The translations under genes and the position numbers were made by a program. Under the pieces are notes generated by a model, which worked only from the letters and a program-made list of their open reading frames with translations, was not told where the DNA came from and did not search any database. A stretch of DNA of 64,000 nucleotides from Polynucleobacter necessarius (GTDB lineage: Bacteria; Pseudomonadota; Gammaproteobacteria; Burkholderiales; Burkholderiaceae): contig NZ_LT615228.1 in NCBI RefSeq assembly GCF_900096765.1, forward strand, positions 1,494,669 through 1,558,668, read 5' to 3'. This document shows positions 52,370 to 64,000 of the stretch, piece by piece; position 1 is the first letter of the stretch, and every line of letters starts with the position of its first letter.

Positions 52370-52864
52370 ATGAGCAACGAGCACGGAAATCTAATTAAGT
52401 CACCAAAACAACTCATCATCATGGTGTTTGCAAGCTTTTTTGTGCCCTTGATCATTATTTTGTTGTTGATGGTGTTTGTTAACAACGGCAAGCGCGGCGA
52501 CTCATCTGCCACAACCGAGCAATTAATCAAGCCAGTGGCTCAATTAAATTTCCAGGGTGCAAGCGCAGGTTCAGTCGAGCCTCAATCTGGCGAACAAGTT
52601 TATAAGGCAGTATGTGCCGCATGTCATGCAACTGGTGCAGCTGGTGCCCCCAAATTTGGTGATACTGCTGCCTGGGCTCCGCGTATTGCTAAGGGCTATG
52701 AAGCTTTGCTGACATCGGTCCTCAAAGGCAAAAATGCGATGCCAGCTCGTGGTGGTTCAAACCCAGCAGATATCAGTGATTACGAATTAGGCCGAGCAGT
52801 TGTCTATATTGCTAATGGATCTGGTGGCAAATTGCCAGAGCCTAAGGCGCCTGCAGCTAAGTAA
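52370..52864 (+). CDS. Membrane-anchored cytochrome c (c5-like)
   Basis: A 164-residue protein with one N-terminal helix (residues about 15-39, rich in Ile/Leu/Val) and a periplasmic class I cytochrome c domain. The heme-binding CAACH is near residue 84. A distal Met is probably in KNAMPARGG. It carries electrons in the periplasm, probably to a terminal oxidase. A terminator follows at 52881-52906. Confidence 0.88.
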   Translation: MSNEHGNLIKSPKQLIIMVFASFFVPLIIILLLMVFVNNGKRGDSSATTEQLIKPVAQLNFQGASAGSVEPQSGEQVYKAVCAACHATGAAGAPKFGDTAAWAPRIAKGYEALLTSVLKGKNAMPARGGSNPADISDYELGRAVVYIANGSGGKLPEPKAPAAK

Positions 52865-52880
52865 GGATTAAGTCATTTGA

Positions 52881-52909
52881 AAAAAGCTGGCTATATGCCA
52901 GCTTTTTTA
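52881..52909. terminator. Bidirectional terminator between cytochrome and rsmI
   Basis: AAAAGCTGGC, loop TATAT, GCCAGCTTTT with T-runs on both strands. It serves the converging genes at 52864 and 52907. Confidence 0.85.
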
Positions 52910-53812
52910 TTTGTTCTCGCCAACTGCTTTTGCATCCAAAGCAATTTGATAGGCGTCTTTTTTGCTGAGTCCCAGCGCCTGAGAAAGGACAGCAGCAATT
53001 TCTTTGCTGCCTAGATGTGGGCTCAAGGCATTAGCCCAGCGCAGTAACGAGCTGTGCTCTGGAGCTTCGTCCCCACTGTCTTGGCGGCCTGCTAATAGCA
53101 CAACAAATTCGCCTTTTAAGCTTTCAGTATTCTCAAGCCATTGAGCTATCTCGCCTGCCTCTAATGAAATCAATTGCTCGAATTTTTTGGTTAATTCACG
53201 ACAAACTAATATACGGTGTGTTGGTTCTAAATGTTTTGCAAGCGTTAAAAGAGTTTCCCGAATTTGATGTGGTGATTCAAAAAAGATGCTTGTTTTTTTG
53301 CTGGTGCAAATATCTTGTAAGAGCATTTCACGCTCTTTGGTTCTATGTGGCCAAAAGCCTAAAAATTGAAACCGCCCTTCTGAGTTCAGCATGACCGAAC
53401 CAGCAGCAGAAATTGCGCAAGCAACAGAACTAGCGCCCGGGATGGGTATCACTTTAAAGCCGGCTTTTTGTACCTCATCAACCAAACGTGCGCCGGGATC
53501 TGAAACGCCCGGAGTGCCTGCATCTGAAATATAGGCCCAGCGTTCATTATTGCCAAGATGCTGAATGACGGTTTGCGCGCCACCCATTTCATTATGTGCA
53601 TGTAGGGCCAAACATTTTTTGTGAATGCCAAATTGTTGGAGTAATGCGGCGCTATGCCGAGTGTCTTCACAAGCAATTCCGTCGACTAAATTGAGGATGT
53701 ATAGGGCTCGAAGCGTGATATCGCCCAAATTCCCTATTGGTGTGGCAACCATGTACAGGGCCCCAGCTGGTAAATCTTGCTGTTTTAGAAAATCAAATGA
53801 GCCTAGTTCCAT
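52907..53812 (-). CDS. rsmI: 16S rRNA 2-prime-O-C1402 methyltransferase RsmI
   Basis: A 301-residue methyltransferase of the tetrapyrrole-methylase fold. LYMVATPIGNLGDITLRAL is the family start; EDTRHSAALLQQFGI, SDAGTPGVSDPGARL and PGASSVACAISAAG are diagnostic. The start at 53812 (MELGSFDFLKQQ) is preferred over a longer reading to 53971. The 111-base divergent gap to the next gene holds no recognisable yraN, which often sits here in relatives. Confidence 0.93.
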   Translation of the reverse strand: MELGSFDFLKQQDLPAGALYMVATPIGNLGDITLRALYILNLVDGIACEDTRHSAALLQQFGIHKKCLALHAHNEMGGAQTVIQHLGNNERWAYISDAGTPGVSDPGARLVDEVQKAGFKVIPIPGASSVACAISAAGSVMLNSEGRFQFLGFWPHRTKEREMLLQDICTSKKTSIFFESPHQIRETLLTLAKHLEPTHRILVCRELTKKFEQLISLEAGEIAQWLENTESLKGEFVVLLAGRQDSGDEAPEHSSLLRWANALSPHLGSKEIAAVLSQALGLSKKDAYQIALDAKAVGENK

Positions 53813-53923
53813 GGGGCTATTGTCTGCTGAAGGTTGATGAATAAGCAAGAGAATACGTTGCTTTTGGTTTAAGCTCCTTGTAGGGCAGGGCAAATTAGCT
53901 CTTCTTTGGCGCATAATATTGCT

Positions 53924-54526
53924 ATGGAAAAAGACACTATCGAACGTTTGCGCAAGCGCGCATCCCAACATTTTTTAGACAGTATTGCGGTTAAGCAAGA
54001 AGCCGAAAAAACTCTCCCCCAATCAGTCGCACATGGTGTATTGGCGATGGTCGATTGCTTGCGGGCCGGCGGTAAGGTTATGGCATGCGGTAACGGTGGG
54101 TCGGCTGCTGATGCACAGCACTTTGCAGCAGAGCTTATTGGTAGATTTGAAAGAGAGCGCCAGGAGCTAGCAGCAATTGCCTTAACTACAGACTCATCGA
54201 TCCTCACCGCTGTTGGTAACGACTACAGTTACGACGAAGTTTTTAGTAAGCAGGTGCGAGGCCTTGGTAAAAAAGCCGATATCCTTTTGGGCATATCAAC
54301 CTCAGGAAATTCCAAAAACGTTATCAAGGCAATTGAAGCTGCAAAAAAATTGGGTATCAAAATTATTGCGCTTACCGGAAATGGCGGCGGAAAAATTGCT
54401 GGTTTATTAGACAAAGACGATATTCACTTGTGCGCACCATCGAATCGCACTGCGCGCATTCAGGAAACACACTTGGTCTTACTTCACGGTTTATGTGATG
54501 GCGTTGATCACGTCTTGCTCGATTAA
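53924..54526 (+). CDS. SIS-domain protein (DiaA/GmhA-like)
   Basis: A 200-residue sugar isomerase fold protein. GNGGSAADAQHFAAEL, ALTTDSSILTAVGNDY and GISTSGNSKNVIKAIEAA are typical of GmhA/DiaA. DiaA stimulates DnaA at the origin in E. coli; GmhA makes heptose phosphate for lipopolysaccharide. The context (rsmI, BON lipoprotein) matches the diaA locus. Start ATG at 53924; an in-frame TTG is at 53906. Confidence 0.85.
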   Translation: MEKDTIERLRKRASQHFLDSIAVKQEAEKTLPQSVAHGVLAMVDCLRAGGKVMACGNGGSAADAQHFAAELIGRFERERQELAAIALTTDSSILTAVGNDYSYDEVFSKQVRGLGKKADILLGISTSGNSKNVIKAIEAAKKLGIKIIALTGNGGGKIAGLLDKDDIHLCAPSNRTARIQETHLVLLHGLCDGVDHVLLD

Positions 54527-54547
54527 TTTTTCAATAAAGATAAGTAA

Positions 54548-55198
54548 ATGCAAATCCAAACTTTCGGTAAGGTTGTTTTCGCTGCTATTCTTGCATCTCA
54601 ATTGACCGCATGCGGAATATTGGCGGTGGGTGGTGTGGCTGCTGGTGCAAGTGTGATGGCTGATCGTCGTACCCCTGGCGTTCAAGCAATTGACCATGGC
54701 ATTGAGATGGAAGCAAACGCTGCGCTATCAAAAAGATTGGGTGATAACGCACACATCAACGTTACTTCATTCAATCAGAAAGTTTTGCTAACGGGTGAAG
54801 CAAAAGATGCTGATGTGAAAGGGGAAGCAGGCGCTTATGTAAAGGCCATGAAGAATGCGCGCTCAGTGTTTAATGAGTTGATCATTGGCCCTAGTAGCTC
54901 CTACACTGCACGTGCAAACGATACTTATTTAGAGTCGAAGATCAAAACTCAGATGATCTTTACAGAAAAGTTACCGTCTAACTCCATGGCTATTGTTGCA
55001 GAAGGTAGCAATGTTTATTTGATGGGGATTCTTACTCAAAGCGAGGCGGATCTAGCCAAGAAGGTTGCGAGCAATACCAATGGTGTGAAAGAAGTGTTTG
55101 TATACTTTGACATTATTTCTGAGGCAGAAAAAAATCGTCTTGAGCAACAAGGTAAGGCCGAACAATCGCAACCAACTACCCCGCCTAAATTTCAATAA
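54548..55198 (+). CDS. BON-domain lipoprotein (DolP/OsmY-like)
   Basis: A 216-residue protein. The signal peptide ends in a lipobox (SQLTACG; lipidated Cys at about 22). Two BON domains follow (about 58-115 and 135-195), with INVTSFNQKVLLTGEA and SNVYLMGILTQSEAD. It probably maintains outer-membrane integrity. It lies directly after the SIS-domain gene, the conserved order. Confidence 0.87.
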   Translation: MQIQTFGKVVFAAILASQLTACGILAVGGVAAGASVMADRRTPGVQAIDHGIEMEANAALSKRLGDNAHINVTSFNQKVLLTGEAKDADVKGEAGAYVKAMKNARSVFNELIIGPSSSYTARANDTYLESKIKTQMIFTEKLPSNSMAIVAEGSNVYLMGILTQSEADLAKKVASNTNGVKEVFVYFDIISEAEKNRLEQQGKAEQSQPTTPPKFQ

Positions 55199-55228
55199 AT
55201 ATTTTTGAAGTGCTAATTGAGGTTTAAA

Positions 55229-55570
55229 GTGCGTCTGCTTACAAAAATTATTTTTGTATTTTTTGCTACGTCGCATTGCGTAGTTGTCTATGCCAATTCA
55301 GAAGACCAACAGGCAGTTGCTCTTGCAAAAAAAAGTGCATGTCTAGGATGTCATGCAACAAATAAAAAAATTGTTGGCCCAAGCTTTCAGTCGGTTGCGC
55401 AAAAATATAAGAATGATGCCGGCGCGCAAATGTTTTTGAAAAACAAAATCACAAAAGGTGGCGCAGGTTCTTGGGGTGTTGTTCCTATGCCTGCTAATCC
55501 AGGCTTAAGCGATGCCCAATTGACTTTATTAACCGGTTGGATATTGCGTGGGGCCCCCGCAGAAAACTAG
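55229..55570 (+). CDS. Periplasmic cytochrome c
   Basis: A 113-residue cytochrome with a signal peptide (residues about 1-22, ending near VYANS), heme motif CLGCH near residue 37 and a Met ligand probably in VVPMPANPG. Start GTG 55229 with a GAGG ribosome binding site is preferred over a TTG at 55217. Confidence 0.82.
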   Translation: MRLLTKIIFVFFATSHCVVVYANSEDQQAVALAKKSACLGCHATNKKIVGPSFQSVAQKYKNDAGAQMFLKNKITKGGAGSWGVVPMPANPGLSDAQLTLLTGWILRGAPAEN

Positions 55571-55580
55571 CGTGAAAAAC

Positions 55581-56237
55581 TTAGCGCGCGTGTCCTGGGC
55601 GACCTAAGAACCACCACCATACTTGACTAGCAAGTTTTAAGTTTTCTTTCACTGCGTAATCAAAGCCTGCCCACTGCTCATTAGCGGCTTCTTCCACAAT
55701 GGTGCTTGGATTTGCGGGCGGTAATGTGAGGTAGGCATCTGCATCACCATAGGCATATTCGACTTTCATGCCCGCTTTTTGAGCCAAATGCATCATTGCC
55801 TTATTGTTTGCAAGGCAATGAACATAAAGTGTTTGAATATTGCTATTGCGGGAATGTACGGCTGAGCGCTGTAGCAGTGCGGTTCCCAGTCCTTGCGCGC
55901 GGCCCTCGGGGAGCACTGAGACGCCAAACTCAGACGCATGTACCCGTCCTTTAACTTGCGGTAAATAAGCCAGATGGGCCATACCTACAAGCCTTAAGTC
56001 CGAGTCAAAGACGCCAAACACAGAATCTTTATTGAAATCTAGATGCTCTACGTAATGCTTAATAACCTCGTCAGGTGTTTGAGTACCAAAGCGTAGACGA
56101 CGATCTTCTTCATCTAGCTGCAGTAGATGGTTAAGAATTTGCTCGCGGTGCCCTGCGTGGAGTTCTCGAACTGGGACAGCCAGCCTTGCCAAATAGGGCT
56201 TGGTAGGTGAGTGCCGGCTCGCTAATATATTGTGCAT
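55581..56237 (-). CDS. GNAT-family acetyltransferase
   Basis: A 218-residue protein with the GNAT fold. The acetyl-CoA-binding loop is VLPEGRAQGLGTALLQRS, preceded by VFDSDLRLVGMAHLAY. Substrate unknown. The ATG at 56237 lies in the loop of a 29-base inverted repeat (56223-56251) and has no ribosome binding site upstream, so the true start may be internal, or the mRNA may be leaderless. Confidence 0.75.
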   Translation of the reverse strand: MHNILASRHSPTKPYLARLAVPVRELHAGHREQILNHLLQLDEEDRRLRFGTQTPDEVIKHYVEHLDFNKDSVFGVFDSDLRLVGMAHLAYLPQVKGRVHASEFGVSVLPEGRAQGLGTALLQRSAVHSRNSNIQTLYVHCLANNKAMMHLAQKAGMKVEYAYGDADAYLTLPPANPSTIVEEAANEQWAGFDYAVKENLKLASQVWWWFLGRPGHAR

Positions 56238-56251
56238 AGCACAATATATTA
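56223..56251. repeat. 29-base inverted repeat over the GNAT start codon
   Basis: TAATATATTGTGC, loop ATA, GCACAATATATTA: 13-bp perfect arms. The centre includes the presumed start codon of the minus-strand GNAT gene. It could be an operator or an RNA hairpin. Confidence 0.7.
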
Positions 56252-56339
56252 ACAGAGTACAAGCAAAATTTCAGGGTTTTCCCTGATTTGTGGTTAATGC
56301 GCAAAGAATCATCAAAAAGAGGGTTTAGTACTGTCAATC

Positions 56340-56400
56340 TTTTTCTAAAAATTGAAAAAATTTGAATTTTTTTAAAAAAATTTTCAAATTTTTTGAATTG
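56340..56400. other. AT-only palindromic tract upstream of rRNA promoter
   Basis: Alternating A and T runs; AAAAAATTTGAA with its mirror TTCAAATTTTTT form an imperfect palindrome of about 40 bases. It may be a terminator or curved DNA upstream of the rrn promoter. The remainder of 56238-56732 holds the promoter, leader and boxA but no gene. Confidence 0.5.
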
Positions 56401-56482
56401 GCAAACCACTGATTTTAATTGAGATTAATTCCCCTGTAGGAAAAAAAATTAAACTTTTTTAGGAAAAATAGTGGAATAGGTG

Positions 56483-56511
56483 TTGACGACCCCCCAAAAG
56501 TGCGCTATAGT
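56483..56511 (+). promoter_or_regulatory. rRNA operon promoter
   Basis: TTGACG (56483-56488), a 17-base spacer, and TATAGT (56506-56511), an almost perfect sigma-70 promoter. The spacer has a C-run and is preceded by A/T-tracts that may act as an UP element. It lies about 220 bases before the 16S start. Confidence 0.85.
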
Positions 56512-56571
56512 TTAACCCCTCTGCTGAATGTTTTTTTAAATAATAAATAAAAATCAAAAATCAAAATCAGC

Positions 56572-56584
56572 CCTCTTTAAAAAT
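56572..56584 (+). promoter_or_regulatory. boxA-like antitermination site in rRNA leader
   Basis: CCTCTTTAAAAAT resembles the boxA NusB/S10 binding sequence. A matching TGTTCTTTAAAAA lies at 58565-58577 before the 23S gene. Confidence 0.55.
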
Positions 56585-56732
56585 TAGTCAACCGATAATT
56601 GTGGGTACTAAGTGAAAGCATCCAGTCCTTCGGGACAGATGTAAATAAATAGTACTCATAGACAGTAGATTTGGTTTTTTACCAAGTCGATTTCTTGAAT
56701 GAGTGCGACGATCCGCAAGGATCACAGGAATT

Positions 56733-58270
<1,538 letters not shown>

Positions 58271-58325
58271 GAGAAAGATGCTGGAGCTATAGTGCCCACA
58301 CTTATCGGTTGACAATAAAAGCCAC

Positions 58326-58402
58326 GGGTCTGTAGCTCAGCTGGTTAGAGCACTGTGTTGATAACGCAGGGGTCGTAGGTTCAAGTCCTACCAGACCCAC
58401 CA
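58326..58402 (+). tRNA. tRNA-Ile (anticodon GAT)
   Basis: A 77-nt cloverleaf from GGGTCTGTAGCTCAG to CCACCA with anticodon loop TTGATAA. It is in the 16S-23S spacer. Confidence 0.96.
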
Positions 58403-58432
58403 ATCAGAAGTGATATGGATTTAGTGGACGTT

Positions 58433-58508
58433 GGGGGATTAGCTCAGCTGGGAGAGCACCTGCTTTGCAAGCAGGGGGTCGTCGGTTCGATCCCGTCATC
58501 CTCCACCA
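58433..58508 (+). tRNA. tRNA-Ala (anticodon TGC)
   Basis: A 76-nt cloverleaf from GGGGGATTAGCTCAG to CCACCA with anticodon loop TTTGCAA. Second spacer tRNA. Confidence 0.96.
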
Positions 58509-58564
58509 ACATATAGATGTCAAAACTAAGCGATTCTTTATTGTTTAGTTTTGCTATTTATGGC

Positions 58565-58577
58565 TGTTCTTTAAAAA
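58565..58577 (+). promoter_or_regulatory. boxA-like site in the 16S-23S spacer
   Basis: TGTTCTTTAAAAA, the usual boxA position between tRNA-Ala and 23S. Confidence 0.6.
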
Positions 58578-58774
58578 TTTGAGTAAGCAAAGTGTCAAAC
58601 GTATCTTTGAGAGTGCGTTTGACAATGTAATAAGGGTAAAGATTGAATCATCAATCAGTAATATCAAACGAGTTTTACAAAGTTCTTAACAAGTACTTAC
58701 AGTTTGGATTACGGCAAACATGTCAGAAGTAGAAGTAAAACCTATAACGGTTACTAGCAATGGTGCTCGTTATA

Positions 58775-61400
<2,626 letters not shown>

Positions 61401-61504
61401 ATAACCAGCACTATTGTGTTGGATGTTTGCCAGATTTAATCTGCATCCTTATTACATGCTTACTCAAATAGAGTTGTTGAACTATCAGCAACTCAACCCT
61501 CTAC

Positions 61505-61619
61505 GCCCGGTGACCATAGCGAATTGGAACCACTCCTTCCCATCCCGAACAGGACAGTGAAACGATTCTACGCCGATGATAGTGCGGATTACCCGTGTGA
61601 AAGTAGGTAACTGCCGGGC
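61505..61619 (+). rRNA. rrf: 5S ribosomal RNA
   Basis: About 115 nt. The ends pair (GCCCGGTGACC with CTGCCGGGC), and the core CCATCCCGAACAGGACAGTG is typical. The exact ends are estimates. Confidence 0.92.
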
Positions 61620-61630
61620 ACCAATGCGAC

Positions 61631-61661
61631 GCCCAGACCCTTAAGGGGTCTGGGCGTTTTT
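61631..61661 (+). terminator. rRNA operon terminator
   Basis: GCCCAGACCCC-type stem (GCCCAGACCCTTAAGGGGTC then TGGGC) with TTTTT following. It ends the rrn transcript before the tRNA-tuf block. Confidence 0.85.
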
Positions 61662-61727
61662 ACTTGTGCAGAGCGTTTAGAGAGATTGACAGATACTCCA
61701 TTTGGAGTCAGAATATTTTGGGTTCGC

Positions 61728-61812
61728 GGAGGGGTGTCCGAGCGGCTAAAGGAGGCAGACTGTAAATCTGTTGGCTACGCCTACGTAGGTTCGAATCCTA
61801 CCCCCTCCACCA
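61728..61812 (+). tRNA. tRNA-Tyr (anticodon GTA)
   Basis: An 85-nt class II tRNA from GGAGGGGTGTCCGAGCGGC to CCACCA, with anticodon loop CTGTAAA and a long variable arm (GGCTACGCCTACG region). Confidence 0.96.
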
Positions 61813-61817
61813 GATGT

Positions 61818-61891
61818 GCGGGATTAGTTTAATGGTAAAACAGCAGATTTCCAATCTTCGGTCAAGAGTTCGATTCTCTTATCCCGCTCCA
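61818..61891 (+). tRNA. tRNA-Gly (anticodon TCC)
   Basis: A 74-nt cloverleaf from GCGGGATTAGTTTAATGGT to GCTCCA; anticodon loop TTTCCAA. Confidence 0.95.
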
Positions 61892-61912
61892 GTATTTGCA
61901 GGAAAAAGAAAG

Positions 61913-61987
<75 letters not shown>

Positions 61988-62057
61988 GGTTTCGTATTAT
62001 TTTTTATTAAATGTGTATTCGTGTTTTGGTTTAAGAGTTAACTAAAGGCAGACAAAA

Positions 62058-63248
62058 ATGGCAAAAGAAAAGTTCGAGCGGACAAAACCGCACGTAAACG
62101 TAGGCACCATCGGTCACGTTGACCACGGTAAAACCACATTGACAGCAGCAATTGCAACTGTGCTCTCAAAGGCATTCGGTGGCGAAGCGAAAGCATACGA
62201 TCAGATCGATGCTGCTCCAGAAGAAAAAGCCCGCGGTATTACGATTAACACTGCCCACGTTGAGTACGAGACAGCGAACCGTCACTACGCACACGTTGAC
62301 TGCCCAGGACACGCTGACTACGTTAAGAACATGATTACGGGTGCTGCTCAGATGGACGGCGCTATTTTGGTGTGTTCTGCTGCTGACGGCCCAATGCCAC
62401 AAACTCGTGAGCACATCCTCTTGGCACGCCAGGTTGGCGTTCCATACATCGTTGTGTTCTTGAACAAGTGCGACATGGTCGATGACGCTGAATTGTTAGA
62501 ACTCGTTGAAATGGAAGTTCGTGAACTTCTGTCTAAGTATGACTTCCCAGGCGATGACACTCCAATCATCCAAGGTTCTGCTAAGTTGGCTCTTGAGGGC
62601 GACGAAGGCAAATTGGGTAAAGAAGCCATCATGAAATTGGCTGAAGCACTCGATACTTACATCCCAACTCCAGAGCGTGCTGTTGACGGCGCGTTCTTGA
62701 TGCCAGTAGAAGACGTATTCTCTATCTCCGGTCGCGGTACTGTAGTGACTGGTCGTATCGAGCGCGGCATCATCAAGGTTGGTGAAGAGATTGAAATCGT
62801 TGGTATCAAGCCAACTCTCAAAACCACTTGTACTGGTGTTGAAATGTTCCGTAAATTGCTCGACCAAGGTCAAGCAGGCGACAACGTGGGTATTTTGCTC
62901 CGTGGTACAAAACGTGAAGAAGTTGAGCGTGGCCAAGTATTGGCTAAGCCAGGTTCAATCACTCCACACACTCACTTTACCGCCGAGGTTTATATCTTGG
63001 GTAAAGACGAGGGTGGTCGTCACACTCCATTCTTTAACAACTATCGTCCACAGTTCTACTTCCGTACAACGGACGTCACTGGTTCAATCGAGTTGCCAAA
63101 AGATAAAGAAATGGTGATGCCTGGTGATAACGTCACTATTACCGTCAAGCTCATCGCGCCAATCGCGATGGAAGAAGGTTTACGTTTTGCGATCCGTGAA
63201 GGTGGCCGTACTGTTGGCGCCGGTGTGGTTGCAAAGATTTTGGCTTAA
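62058..63248 (+). CDS. tuf: Elongation factor Tu
   Basis: A 396-residue GTPase that delivers aminoacyl-tRNA to the ribosome. The G motifs [28 protein letters not shown] and NKCDMVDD are present, and the three-domain length is full. It lies after a tRNA-Tyr-Gly-Thr block and before tRNA-Trp, secE and nusG, the classical tufB context. Confidence 0.97.
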   Translation: MAKEKFERTKPHVNVGTIGHVDHGKTTLTAAIATVLSKAFGGEAKAYDQIDAAPEEKARGITINTAHVEYETANRHYAHVDCPGHADYVKNMITGAAQMDGAILVCSAADGPMPQTREHILLARQVGVPYIVVFLNKCDMVDDAELLELVEMEVRELLSKYDFPGDDTPIIQGSAKLALEGDEGKLGKEAIMKLAEALDTYIPTPERAVDGAFLMPVEDVFSISGRGTVVTGRIERGIIKVGEEIEIVGIKPTLKTTCTGVEMFRKLLDQGQAGDNVGILLRGTKREEVERGQVLAKPGSITPHTHFTAEVYILGKDEGGRHTPFFNNYRPQFYFRTTDVTGSIELPKDKEMVMPGDNVTITVKLIAPIAMEEGLRFAIREGGRTVGAGVVAKILA

Positions 63249-63261
63249 GTAGTTTCTATAA

Positions 63262-63337
63262 AGGGGTGTAGCTCAATTGGCAGAGCGTTGGTCTCCAAAA
63301 CCAAAGGTTGGGGGTTCGATGCCCTCCGCCCCTGCCA
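63262..63337 (+). tRNA. tRNA-Trp (anticodon CCA)
   Basis: A 76-nt cloverleaf from AGGGGTGTAGCTCAATTGG to CCTGCCA; anticodon loop CTCCAAA. Confidence 0.96.
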
Positions 63338-63357
63338 CGATTTGAACTGAAAGTAAT

Positions 63358-63735
63358 ATGTCTCATCAAACTGCAAGTCACACTGAAGAAAAGAGCAGCT
63401 GGGTTTCAGGCCTCGCTGCTTTAATCGTCGTTGCTGCGTTAGTGCTCTACTACACGCTCATTGACCAATCTTTATTGGTGCGCTTGGCAGTATTGTTTGG
63501 TGGCATTTCAGCTGCAGTTTTGATTGTGGCGATTTCTCCTGATGGGCGTCGTTTTATCGCCTACGCAAAAGATTCTTGGTATGAAGTAAAAAAGGTTGTT
63601 TGGCCGACTCGTAAAGAGACCACCCAAATGACTCTAGTCGTATTTGGCTTTGTTCTGATCATGTCCCTGTTTTTATGGATTGCAGACAAATTGATTGAAT
63701 GGCTAGTTTTTTCAGTCTTTTTGGGCTGGAAGTGA
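63358..63735 (+). CDS. secE: Preprotein translocase subunit SecE
   Basis: A 125-residue inner-membrane protein with three helices (about residues 18-36, 42-60 and 96-118). The conserved cytoplasmic amphipathic stretch SWYEVKKVVWPTRKETTQMT precedes the last helix. It stabilises SecY in the SecYEG channel. Confidence 0.95.
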   Translation: MSHQTASHTEEKSSWVSGLAALIVVAALVLYYTLIDQSLLVRLAVLFGGISAAVLIVAISPDGRRFIAYAKDSWYEVKKVVWPTRKETTQMTLVVFGFVLIMSLFLWIADKLIEWLVFSVFLGWK

Positions 63736-63742
63736 GTAAAAA

Positions 63743-64000
63743 ATGATTGATTCTGAAGTAGCCGCAAATCCACAAGCTACCGGCAATATGCGTTGGTACG
63801 TTATTCATGCTTATTCAGGCATGGAAAAAAGTGTCAAAAAAGGTCTTGAGGAGCGTATTGCGCGTTCTGGGATGCCTGAGAAATTTGGCCGCATTTTGGT
63901 TCCTTCCGAAGAGGTCGTAGAGATCAAATCTGGTGCCAAATCGGTTACTGAGCGCCGTTTTTTTCCTGGATATGTCCTAATTGAGATGGAAATGACCGAC
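63743..64000 (+). CDS. nusG: Transcription antitermination factor NusG (partial)
   Basis: The N-terminal 86 codons, running off the right edge. The NGN domain has [30 protein letters not shown] and [14 protein letters not shown]. It lies seven bases after secE, the universal secE-nusG pair. Confidence 0.95.
   Translation, partial: MIDSEVAANPQATGNMRWYVIHAYSGMEKSVKKGLEERIARSGMPEKFGRILVPSEEVVEIKSGAKSVTERRFFPGYVLIEMEMTD

Noticed and set aside
53813..53971. Extra 53 codons upstream of rsmI, with a KQR-LLL stretch faintly like YraN
   Set aside because: The similarity is very short, and yraN is normally on the opposite strand here. Treated as a noncoding divergent gap.

Overview
The window is a chromosomal segment of a betaproteobacterium (Burkholderiales) and almost certainly a Polynucleobacter. 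The evidence is the 16S rRNA gene, the gene order around dnaA, the ntrX-like/ntrY/DUF4390/rsmB/fmt/def cluster, and the rrn-tRNA(Tyr,Gly,Thr)-tuf-tRNA(Trp)-secE-nusG block. An unusual number of dispensable genes carry one disabling lesion each (DUF3147 gene, higB, dprA, livG, livF, the livK signal peptide, atpI). This fits a recently host-restricted, genome-reducing lineage such as the ciliate endosymbiont P. necessarius rather than a free-living relative; that species-level reading is inference.

Layout. 1-3340: an accessory patch with a His/Cys-rich exported protein, a broken DUF3147 membrane protein gene, an outer-membrane barrel, an aquaporin, and a small higBA-type toxin-antitoxin island. 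The island lies between tRNA-Phe and a 45-bp partial copy of that tRNA. 3424-12137 (minus strand): an OsmC-YcaO fusion, an NtrX-like regulator without an AAA+ domain, NtrY, DUF4390, rsmB, fmt and def. 12205-16808: a dprA pseudogene, then topB converging on and overlapping an MnmC-type oxidase gene. 16855-22588 (minus): pckG, mnmE, yidC, yidD, rnpA, rpmH. 22589-28874: the replication origin region with dnaA, dnaN, gyrB, a SET-domain gene and a DUF3717 gene. The dnaA-dnaN gap holds DnaA boxes plus a DnaA-trio-like tract.

28970-34402: a decaying branched-chain amino-acid-type ABC transporter (livG, livF, livK, livH, livM) and a TauE/SafE permease. 34454-38792: mnmG, rsmG, parA, parB with two perfect parS sites. 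38857-46043: the ATP synthase operon, whose atpI is frameshifted by an 11-bp tandem duplication. 46059-56237: hemE, priA, gcvH, an MBL hydrolase, a zinc-ribbon protein, a desaturase, tRNA-Arg, two cytochromes c, rsmI, an SIS-domain protein, a BON lipoprotein and a GNAT. 56483-64000: an rRNA operon (16S, tRNA-Ile, tRNA-Ala, 23S, 5S), then tRNA-Tyr, -Gly, -Thr, tuf, tRNA-Trp, secE and the start of nusG.

Most genes are core information-processing and energy genes. Gene direction flips around dnaA: minus-strand genes dominate to the left and plus-strand genes to the right, as expected for leading-strand coding on both replichores. The most surprising single feature is an apparent deletion of roughly 240-250 nt from the most conserved part of domains III/IV of the 23S rRNA gene. 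No clearly new multi-gene system was found. The items most worth checking are the 23S lesion, the tRNA-Phe island with its silenced toxin, the atpI tandem duplications and the three-gene decay of the liv operon.
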